Assembly: GCA_902493615.1 (NCBI GenBank)
Contig: CABUQK010000028.1
Coordinates: forward strand, 1-18,220
Direction: 5' to 3'
DNA: 18,220 nucleotides
DNA from: an uncultured Collinsella sp.
GTDB taxonomy: Bacteria > Actinomycetota > Coriobacteriia > Coriobacteriales > Coriobacteriaceae
Of the stretch, positions 1 to 6,064 are shown piece by piece. Numbering within the stretch: the stretch's first letter is position 1; every line of letters starts with the position of its first letter. The notes under the pieces were generated by a model. The model was not told the origin of the DNA. It did no database searches and saw nothing but the letters and a program-made list of their open reading frames with translations. A program made the translations under genes and the position numbers.

Positions 1-161
1 AAGACGACCTCGCCCGAGGATCCCAAGAAGAACAGGCCATCGACGCCGGCATCGATCATGCGGTTGATGCTGCGCTCAAAGGAGGCAACGTCGAGCTGGT
101 GATCTTCGGTATCGGGAACAACGACGGGAGGGATAACGCCGGTGAATTTCTGAGTTGCCAC
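1..161 (-). CDS. Dihydrodipicolinate synthase / N-acetylneuraminate lyase family protein (N-terminal part only)
   Basis: Only the first 53 codons are inside the window; the gene continues beyond base 1. The GTG start at 161 is chosen because AAGGAG (168-173 on the plus strand as CTCCTT) lies 6 bases upstream. The visible protein opens with a TGVIPPVVVP strand and reaches GSSGE at residues 47-51, the phosphate/carboxylate-binding loop at the end of the second strand of this class I aldolase barrel family. Members are lyases or dehydratases that form a Schiff base between a lysine and a 2-oxo acid; that lysine lies outside the window. The family includes DapA, NanA and sugar-acid aldolases, and 53 residues cannot separate them. 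It follows the two esterase-type genes on the same strand after a 68-base gap with no clear terminator, so it is probably the distal part of the same operon. A catabolic aldolase is more likely than lysine synthesis from context, but this is inference. Confidence 0.82.
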   Translation of the reverse strand, partial: MATQKFTGVIPPVVVPDTEDHQLDVASFERSINRMIDAGVDGLFFLGSSGEVV

Positions 162-229
162 AAGAATCTCCTTAGTTGTCTGGCGGGCAGCCCTATGCCA
201 CCCACTCTTGTTGGCAGTGTCCAGGCCGT

Positions 230-1081
230 CTAGGCCAAAGAACACGAGTAAAACGTTTGGTTAAAAAAGTCGACGACTTCGTTTTCGAACGCATTGATGC
301 GCTCGTGAGCGTATTTTGCATAGATGATATGCCTCCGGTCACACTCAAGACCGTTGAATACGGCAAACTGATCCTTGGGATCGCTCACGGTATCCATAAG
401 CGATGTGCCCATGAGCACCGATCCGCGCACCCGAGACGACAGCGCCTCGAGACCGCCAGGAAGCGGATTGGCAACCGCCGTGCAGGCGAGGCCCCGCTCG
501 TCCAGAGCAGAAACCGCCAGCGCGACTCCGCCGCCAAGACCCTCGCCCCATGCAAAGATGCGGTCGGGGTCCATGCCATCAAGATTGCGCGCCACCTTCG
601 CCAGCGCGCAACCCCAACGGACGCGCTCGACAAAAGCGGGCGAAGAAATCCCCCGCCGCAGGTCGTCCGCACCAGCAACATCGTCATCCAGCGCGAGGAC
701 GGCATACCCCATGGCGGCAAATCTCGTCATGTGATGCCAGCCGCGCACAGGCCGATCGATGTCGTGGAACATCAGGCACAGCGGCACGCGCTCAGATACT
801 CGGGCACGACCGACAGGCTCGATCAAACGAGCGTGAATCGCATCGTCACCGAGCTCAAAGGAGACCTCCGAGTAACGGGCGCAGGGGTTAACAAAGTCAA
901 TCGCCGTTATGGCCAGGCCTTGAATCTCAAGATTCGAAGCGCATGTCTCTAAATCAGAAACATCTGCTTGGACATCACCGCGCCAGTCCCGATATTCTGC
1001 GAGCCTTGACGAAACCGTTCCAGGAATTCCCACGAGTCCGGGGACAATCAGCTCGTCAACATTGCTCTCGCACTTAGACAT
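230..1081 (-). CDS. Degenerate acetyl-xylan-esterase-like alpha/beta hydrolase, probable pseudoenzyme
   Basis: A 283-residue protein that aligns along its length with the product of the gene immediately upstream (1074-2051), an AXE1/CE7-type esterase. The paralogue has the nucleophile elbow GASQGG; here the same place reads GEGLGG (residues 179-184), so the catalytic serine is Gly181 (codon GGT at 539-541). The expected acid and base remain: Asp230 in the GTSLMD segment and His259 in YAHERI. The oxyanion-loop motif HGYPG of the paralogue is HDIDR here (106-110), and the DCPGQGG loop has become acidic (LDDDVAGADD). The frame is fully open with a normal TAG stop, so it is a maintained protein rather than decayed DNA. 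The ATG at 1081 follows GGGAGGGGAGG and overlaps the end of the upstream gene by 8 bases (ATGTCTAA), which implies translational coupling. It probably has no serine esterase activity and may bind a ligand or pair with its active paralogue. Confidence 0.8.
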   Translation of the reverse strand: MSKCESNVDELIVPGLVGIPGTVSSRLAEYRDWRGDVQADVSDLETCASNLEIQGLAITAIDFVNPCARYSEVSFELGDDAIHARLIEPVGRARVSERVPLCLMFHDIDRPVRGWHHMTRFAAMGYAVLALDDDVAGADDLRRGISSPAFVERVRWGCALAKVARNLDGMDPDRIFAWGEGLGGGVALAVSALDERGLACTAVANPLPGGLEALSSRVRGSVLMGTSLMDTVSDPKDQFAVFNGLECDRRHIIYAKYAHERINAFENEVVDFFNQTFYSCSLA

Positions 1082-2051
1082 GAGCCTCCCCTCCCTTGCA
1101 GAAAAACGGAATGATCAGATCGTCAAAATCCTGAATCTCCTCGTGGCCAAAGCCTTCAAAGAACTCATGACGCTTTTCGCAGGTCAGGTTGTTATAGACC
1201 GCAAACTGCGTCGCTGGCGGACAGACGATATCGGCTGTGCCGGTGCCAAACAGCACGGGGCATTTGACCATAGGGGCAAAGTTCTTGGAATCGAAGTACG
1301 CCAGCTTGGCATAGGCTTCGTCAATACGAGTCGAGTCCTCGTCAAACCAGCGAGACCAATAGCGCAGGCCCTCGTAGGCAATGTCGTCGGCATCCAAATC
1401 CCAGACCAGGCGGAAATCTGACAGGAAGGGATAGAGGATGGCGGCGCGATTGATAAGCTCGCTGTTAAGCGCACAGGTAGCAATGCCCAGACCGCCGCCC
1501 TGCGACGCGCCGTTCACAAATACGCGGGAAAGATCGATGCCCACGAGCTCGCGAACGATGCGGCACAGGATGCGAATATCTTGGTGCAAGCGGACATAGT
1601 AGAGGTTGGCCGGGTCGCCGTCGATACCGGCGACGATATGCCCAGCAACCGTCGTGCCTTCAAATCCACCAATATCCTCGGAGGGGCCACCCTGGCCAGG
1701 ACAATCGAGAGCGATGAGTGCCATGCCCATGCCCGCAAACGACGCCTGCTCAAACCAGCTGCGGCTTGCACCCGGATAGCCGTGGAACTGTAGCACCAGC
1801 GGCACGGGCTCGTCCGAAACCGGCTTGAGATACTTGGCATGCAGGCGTGCACCACACATGCCGGTATACCAGAGGTCGAAAAACCGACAGGTCGCGGAAT
1901 CCGCAACCGAAGCCGCCTCAATCGCATAGTCGAGCTCGACGGCGTCGGCCTCGGCCATGCGGTCCTTCCAAAAGAGATCGAAATCCGATGGACGGGGCAT
2001 AGCGCCTCGATATTCACCAAATTGCTGTTGTAGCTCCTGAGCACTTGGCAT
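1074..2051 (-). CDS. Acetyl xylan esterase / cephalosporin-C deacetylase family (AXE1, CE7) esterase
   Basis: A 325-residue serine esterase of the alpha/beta-hydrolase fold. The opening, with YRG and PRPSDFDLFW, is typical of CE7 enzymes, which remove acetyl groups from sugars or other small acetyl esters in the cytoplasm. Numbering from the chosen ATG: oxyanion loop HGYPG near 90-94, a DCPGQGG loop near 116-122, nucleophile Ser183 in GASQGG, Asp274 in GTGTADIVCPP, and His303 in GFGHEE. All catalytic parts are present and the length matches the family (about 320). There is no signal peptide, so substrates must be imported. I prefer the ATG at 2051 over a TTG at 2066; neither has an ideally spaced Shine-Dalgarno site (an AAAGG lies 15 bases before the ATG). 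It starts 60 bases after the peptide-transporter ATPase gene and overlaps the next gene by 8 bases, so it probably belongs to the transporter operon. The exact substrate is not evident. Confidence 0.9.
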   Translation of the reverse strand: MPSAQELQQQFGEYRGAMPRPSDFDLFWKDRMAEADAVELDYAIEAASVADSATCRFFDLWYTGMCGARLHAKYLKPVSDEPVPLVLQFHGYPGASRSWFEQASFAGMGMALIALDCPGQGGPSEDIGGFEGTTVAGHIVAGIDGDPANLYYVRLHQDIRILCRIVRELVGIDLSRVFVNGASQGGGLGIATCALNSELINRAAILYPFLSDFRLVWDLDADDIAYEGLRYWSRWFDEDSTRIDEAYAKLAYFDSKNFAPMVKCPVLFGTGTADIVCPPATQFAVYNNLTCEKRHEFFEGFGHEEIQDFDDLIIPFFCKGGEAHV

Positions 2052-2105
2052 GGCTCGTGAACCCAACCTTTCGAAATCGCAACGGAGGTGCGCCCGGTAG
2101 GGAAA

Positions 2106-2119
2106 GCGAGGCTACTCGC
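2106..2119 (-). terminator. Small hairpin over the stop codon of the OppF-type ATPase gene, possible weak attenuator
   Basis: On the minus strand GCGAG pairs with CTCGC around the loop TAGC, and the TAG in that loop is the stop codon of the upstream gene. TTTCCCT follows. The stem is only 5 base pairs and the T tract is short, so at most it reduces read-through into the esterase genes. Seen directly; function is inferred. Confidence 0.25.
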
Positions 2120-2930
2120 CGAGCTTGGGATGAAGCAGCGACGGCGCAGCGCCGAGCAGCATCTTGGTGTAGGGGTCCTGAGGATGCTGGAAGACCTGCT
2201 TGGCCTCGCCCTGCTCGACGATCTTGCCGCCATTCATAACGATGATGTCGTCAGAGATATAGCGGACCGTCTGGATGTCATGGCTAATGAACACCATGGC
2301 CAGGCCGAGCTCCTTTTTAAGGTCGGTCAGCAGGTTCAGAATCTGCGCGCGGACCGAAACGTCCAGAGCCGAGGTGGGCTCGTCGGCGATGATGGCATCG
2401 GGGTTCAGCGACAGGGCACGGGCAATTGCGACGCGCTGGCGCTGGCCGCCCGAAAGCTGGCCGGGAAGAACCTCGGCGGCGGAGCTGGGCAGACCGGTGA
2501 GCTCCAAGAGCTCCTTGACGCGCTTCTCCTGCTCGGCCTCAGTACCCAGGTTGTGGACGCGCATGGGGTCGAGCAGTTGCTCGCGAACGACCATGCGGGG
2601 GTTGAGCGGATTCTGGAACACGACCGAGATGACGCGGCCCATGTGGCGACGGTCCTCGGCAGTACGCTTGGTAACGTCCTTGCCCTTAAAGTAGACCTTG
2701 CCGCTCGTGGGGGCCTGCAGGCCGCACATGACGTTGGCGGTGGTGGACTTACCGCAACCGGACTCGCCGACGATACCAATCGTCTGACCGGGCATGAGCT
2801 TAATCGTTACACCCTGGACGGCGTGAACCAGGTTGGGGTGCAGAATCGAACCGGTACGGGTCCTAAAGGTGACGTGGACGTCATCAAGGAAGATGATCGG
2901 CTCGACGCCGTTGACTGCGGTCTCGCTCAT
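2112..2930 (-). CDS. Oligopeptide/dipeptide ABC transporter ATP-binding protein (OppF/DppF type)
   Basis: A 272-residue ATPase subunit that drives peptide import at the inner face of the membrane, partnering the ATPase half of the neighbouring fusion protein. Walker A is GESGCGKS (55-62), the Q-loop is FQNPLNPRM with Gln106, the ABC signature is LSGGQRQR (159-166), Walker B is AIIADEP with catalytic Glu184, and the switch is His217. The protein stops soon after the HPQDPYTKMLLGAAP segment (249-263), so it lacks the C-terminal cysteine-containing extension found in many OppD/OppF proteins. The ATG at 2930 directly follows the TAG of the upstream gene with no spacer. Its Shine-Dalgarno site GGAGGTGAT (2935-2943) lies inside the last codons of that gene, so translation is tightly coupled. 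The OppF/DppF label is secure; the transported peptide class is not determined. Confidence 0.95.
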   Translation of the reverse strand: MSETAVNGVEPIIFLDDVHVTFRTRTGSILHPNLVHAVQGVTIKLMPGQTIGIVGESGCGKSTTANVMCGLQAPTSGKVYFKGKDVTKRTAEDRRHMGRVISVVFQNPLNPRMVVREQLLDPMRVHNLGTEAEQEKRVKELLELTGLPSSAAEVLPGQLSGGQRQRVAIARALSLNPDAIIADEPTSALDVSVRAQILNLLTDLKKELGLAMVFISHDIQTVRYISDDIIVMNGGKIVEQGEAKQVFQHPQDPYTKMLLGAAPSLLHPKLGE

Positions 2931-4946
2931 CTACATCACCTCCGCGTGAGGGGTCAAACCATTTGCCTTGAGCACCTCGTCGGGGAGCTCGGAATAAAAG
3001 TGCTCGGTGCCGGGAACGCGCTTGAAGACCGGACGGGTGTCCAGACCAATACGCGGATGGCTCGAGCGGGGCGCAAAGCGATCGCCCTTGGGGAAATCGC
3101 GCGGGCTGGGAACGGCGCCGGGGACCTGGTGCAGACGGCCCGAGCCGCTCTCGATGGACAGAACGGAGCCCAAAAGACCGCGGGTGTACTCGTGGATCGG
3201 GTTGGTGAGCAGCTCCTTGGTGGGCGCCTGCTCGATAACCTGGCCAGCGTACATAACCGTGATGTTATGGGCGACCTCGGCGACCAGCGCCAGGTCATGC
3301 GAAACGAAGATCATGGCAAAGCCGAGCTTGGCCTGAAGATCGTTGAGCAGCTTGATGACCTGCTTCTGGACGGTAACGTCCAGAGCGGTCGTGGGCTCGT
3401 CGCAGATGACCAGCTTGGGGTCGCGGGTAAGGGCCATAGCGATCAGGACACGCTGACGCTGTCCACCGGAAAGCTCGTGCGGATAGCTCTCGAGCGTGCG
3501 CTTGGGATCGAGGCCCACAAGCTCCAGGAGCTCCTCGGCGCTGCGGGTGCCGCCGCGCTTGGTGAGCTGCTTCATCTGGGCAGAGATGAGCATAGAGGGG
3601 TTGAGCGAAGATAGGGCGTCCTGGTAGACCATGGCGATATCGGTACCACGCAGGCCGAACCACTCCTTCTTGCTCATCTTGAGCAGGTCACGGCCCTCCC
3701 AGAGAACCTCGCCGGAAAGATGCTCGTCATCGTCGGTCAGGCCCATGATGGCCAGCGTGGTGATGGACTTACCGCAGCCGGACTCGCCTACCAGGCCCAT
3801 AGTCTGGCCGGGACGGACGTCAAAGTTAACGTGGTCGACGACGTTGATATCACCGTGGTGCTCAAACTGGATGCAGAAATCGCGGACCGAAAGGATCGGC
3901 TCAACGGACTCATCGGGCACATGGCGATCATCACGCTTGAGCTCGACATCGCGCAGGGCGCCAAGGCGAGCGGAGAGGGACTGAGCCTGCTCCTTGTAGG
4001 CACGAACGGGGTCGGAAACCAGCAGGTCGGCCTCGCGGCGCTTGGAGGAATCGGTCGGATCCAGGGCGGCGGAGGGAGCAGCGGCCATGGCGTCGGTAAT
4101 GCCCTCGGAAAGGATGTTGAGCGCCAGGCAGGTGATCATGATGGCCAGGCCCGGGAACAGCGCCTGCCACCAACGGCCGGCGAGCACGCCGCCGCGGGCG
4201 TCGGCGAGGATGTTGCCCCAGGTAGCGGTGGGCTCCTGGATACCAGCGCCGATGAAGGTCAGCGAGGCCTCGAAGATGATGGCGTCGGCGACCAGCGTAA
4301 CGGTGAAGACCATGATCGGGGCAATGCAGTTACGCAGAACATGCTTGATCAAAATCCACGGAGCCTTGGCGCCGGAAACGATGACCGCGCGGACATAGTC
4401 CTCGCCGTACTCGGACACGATGTTGGCGCGCACGATACGAGCAATCTGCGGAGTGTACATAAAGCCGATGGCGAAGATGATCGACGGCACGGAGTTGCCC
4501 AGGATGGAGACGAAGACGGCCGCGAGGGCGATGCCCGGGATGGACATGATGAGGTCCAGGATACGCATGATCGTCTCGGAGACAGCCTTGCGCGAAACCG
4601 CTGCAAGGGCGCCCACGACCGAGCCGCAGACCAGAGCCATGGCAGTGGCGCCAAAGCCGATAATCAGCGAGTAACGACCACCGTAGAGCATACGCGACAG
4701 AATGTCGCGACCCTTATCGTCGGTACCGAAGATAAATCCGTTGCCGGGAGCCTGGCGAGCCGTAAAGATCTCGACCGGGCTATAGGGGGCAAGAAGGGGC
4801 GCCAGAATCGCAGTCAGGGCGACCAGCACCAGCACGACGGCGGCAATCTTAGAAGACAGCGTCATCTTCTTCCAGCCACCGAGCTTGAGCCCCTTGGAGG
4901 CAGCCTTCTCGAGCTGCTCGGTTTGCTTCTCTCGAATCTTTACCAT
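2931..4946 (-). CDS. Fused peptide ABC transporter permease (DppC/OppC) and ATP-binding protein (DppD/OppD)
   Basis: A 671-residue fusion of the second permease and first ATPase of a peptide importer. Residues 1-30 are a basic cytoplasmic tail. Residues 35-290 are a DppC-type permease: first helix at 33-53, the family segment FIFGTDDKGRDILSRM (71-86), and the EAA coupling loop at about 191-213 (SGAKAPWILIKHVLRN). A hydrophilic linker of about 60 residues leads to the ATPase, with Walker A GESGCGKS (387-394), Q-loop Gln442 in YQDALSSLNP, signature LSGGQRQR (492-499), Walker B LVICDEP with Glu517, and His550. The C-terminal extension matches the oligopeptide-transporter family but reads GDRFAPRSS where a cysteine-bearing GCxFxPRC form is usual. 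The start ATG at 4946 lies 3 bases after the permease stop at 4950-4952. Such permease-ATPase fusions are known in Actinobacteria; no frameshift is needed to explain it. Confidence 0.95.
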   Translation of the reverse strand: MVKIREKQTEQLEKAASKGLKLGGWKKMTLSSKIAAVVLVLVALTAILAPLLAPYSPVEIFTARQAPGNGFIFGTDDKGRDILSRMLYGGRYSLIIGFGATAMALVCGSVVGALAAVSRKAVSETIMRILDLIMSIPGIALAAVFVSILGNSVPSIIFAIGFMYTPQIARIVRANIVSEYGEDYVRAVIVSGAKAPWILIKHVLRNCIAPIMVFTVTLVADAIIFEASLTFIGAGIQEPTATWGNILADARGGVLAGRWWQALFPGLAIMITCLALNILSEGITDAMAAAPSAALDPTDSSKRREADLLVSDPVRAYKEQAQSLSARLGALRDVELKRDDRHVPDESVEPILSVRDFCIQFEHHGDINVVDHVNFDVRPGQTMGLVGESGCGKSITTLAIMGLTDDDEHLSGEVLWEGRDLLKMSKKEWFGLRGTDIAMVYQDALSSLNPSMLISAQMKQLTKRGGTRSAEELLELVGLDPKRTLESYPHELSGGQRQRVLIAMALTRDPKLVICDEPTTALDVTVQKQVIKLLNDLQAKLGFAMIFVSHDLALVAEVAHNITVMYAGQVIEQAPTKELLTNPIHEYTRGLLGSVLSIESGSGRLHQVPGAVPSPRDFPKGDRFAPRSSHPRIGLDTRPVFKRVPGTEHFYSELPDEVLKANGLTPHAEVM
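2935..2943 (-). promoter_or_regulatory. Strong Shine-Dalgarno site of the OppF-type gene, embedded in the upstream coding end
   Basis: GGAGGTGAT on the minus strand is a 9-base match to the anti-Shine-Dalgarno end of 16S rRNA, 4 bases before the upstream TAG and 7 bases from the last T of GGAGGT to the ATG at 2930. The same bases encode the final Glu-Val-Met of the fusion protein. This fixes the start of the ATPase gene and suggests that it is translated well by terminating ribosomes. Confidence 0.85.
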
Positions 4947-4949
4947 AAT

Positions 4950-5906
4950 CTACACCGTCCTGATGCGCGGGTTGATGAGCAGGTAGAGCATGTCAACCAC
5001 GATGTTGATGATGATGAAGGCAAGAGCAACGACGATGACGACGCCCTGAACCAGGTTCGCCTCGTTGCCCTGAACGCCCTGCAGAATCGCGGTGCCCATG
5101 CCGGGGAGGTTGAAGATAACCTCGATGACGACGGCGCCGCCCATGAGGTAACCGATCTTAAGACCGAGGGTGGTGACCGGGGTGATCAGCGCATTGCGAA
5201 GAACGTTGATGCCGACGACGACCTTCTCGGGAACGCCGGCGCCGCGAGCCATACGGACATAATCCTTGTCGAGCTCCTCGACCATGGCGGTACGCACGAT
5301 ACGAGTCATCTGGCCCGTCAGCGGAAATGCCAAGGCGATAGCGGGCATGATCATACGCCCCAGATAGCCAACCGGATTCGTGGTGAAGTGAGGCAGAGCG
5401 CCCGATGCCGGGAGCACCTTAAGGTAGGAAGAGAACAGCAGGATCAACAGAACGGCAAGCCAGAACGACGGGGTTGCCAAGCCGGCGATGGAAAAGACAC
5501 GGATTACTTGGTCCGGCCATTTGTCGCGATACAGTGCCGCGATGACGCCGAGCAAAAACGAAACGACCGCACCGATGGCAAGACCGATGAAGGTCAGCTG
5601 CATCGTGACGGGCAGGGCCGTGGAGATGCGCTTGGCAACGGAGTTGCGAGCAGCACCATAGGTGCCCATGTCGCCATGGATCAAATCGCCCATATAGCGC
5701 ACGTAGCGCACGGGCCAGGGGTCGTCCAGACCATACTTCTCATGGTACTCGGCAACCGCCTCGGGCGAGGCACCGTCACCCAACGCCGTGTAGGCGGGGT
5801 CGGTCTTGGAGAACGACATAAGGAAGAACACCAGGACGGTGACGCCCAATGCCATGATCGGCAGCGCCACAAGACGCCTTCCAATCAAACGTAGCAAGTT
5901 GTTCAC
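4950..5906 (-). CDS. Peptide ABC transporter permease (OppB/DppB type)
   Basis: A 318-residue membrane permease, the first of the two channel subunits of the importer. Helices are visible at about 12-32, 100-125, 138-160, 185-200, 240-262 and 285-310. The family segment DDPWPVRYVRYMGDLIHGDMG (about 61-81) is the usual periplasmic-loop motif of OppB/DppB, and the EAA coupling loop RGAGVPEKVVVGINVLRN lies at 221-238. The GTG at 5906 is the start because GGGGAG lies about 5 bases upstream; an ATG at 5939 would add 11 hydrophilic residues without such a site. It lies 157 bases after the binding-protein gene, across two hairpins, and 3 bases before the fused permease-ATPase gene. Together these encode one complete importer. 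Substrate class is unknown. Confidence 0.95.
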   Translation of the reverse strand: MNNLLRLIGRRLVALPIMALGVTVLVFFLMSFSKTDPAYTALGDGASPEAVAEYHEKYGLDDPWPVRYVRYMGDLIHGDMGTYGAARNSVAKRISTALPVTMQLTFIGLAIGAVVSFLLGVIAALYRDKWPDQVIRVFSIAGLATPSFWLAVLLILLFSSYLKVLPASGALPHFTTNPVGYLGRMIMPAIALAFPLTGQMTRIVRTAMVEELDKDYVRMARGAGVPEKVVVGINVLRNALITPVTTLGLKIGYLMGGAVVIEVIFNLPGMGTAILQGVQGNEANLVQGVVIVVALAFIIINIVVDMLYLLINPRIRTV

Positions 5907-5967
5907 GTTCTCTCCCCTTTCTTTTGTCGGTAGGACCAACTGGTATATGAGTACGGATACTCATTAC

Positions 5968-6001
5968 AAGACCCGAGCGACATCGTTGCCGCCCGGGTCT
6001 T
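5968..6001 (-). terminator. Intergenic hairpin between the binding protein and permease genes
   Basis: An 8-base-pair perfect stem (arms 5968-5975 and 5994-6001, AAGACCCG/CGGGTCTT) with an 18-base loop. On the minus strand it is followed by TGTAATG rather than a T tract, so it is more likely a partial terminator or a 3'-end stabiliser of the binding-protein mRNA. Such hairpins after the binding-protein gene are a known way of making more of that subunit than of the membrane parts. Read on the plus strand it is followed by TGTTTC, which is also not a strong tract. Confidence 0.5.
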
Positions 6002-6048
6002 TGTTTCAACTATGAGGATACGGTCCCAACGACCGACATCCTGCATAC

Positions 6049-6064
6049 AGACTCAAGCGAGTCT
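6049..6064 (-). terminator. Short hairpin at the stop codon of the binding-protein gene
   Basis: AGACTC (6-base-pair stem) pairs with GAGTCT around the loop GCTT on the minus strand, starting at the last base of the TAA stop of the substrate-binding protein. No T tract follows. It is the first of two hairpins in this 157-base gap and may protect the 3' end of the upstream mRNA from exonucleases. Confidence 0.4.

Noticed and set aside
176..952. Plus-strand open frame of 258 codons opposite the degenerate esterase gene
   Set aside because: I compared both strands because the minus-strand gene has lost its catalytic serine. The minus frame aligns with its neighbour over its full length and has a good ribosome site; the plus frame has neither.
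3720..5894. Long plus-strand open frame (724 codons) opposite the two permease genes and part of the ATPase
   Set aside because: It is antisense to conserved transporter genes; its composition (runs of Asp, Gly, Gln, Arg, His) is that of reverse-read membrane-protein codons, with no motif.
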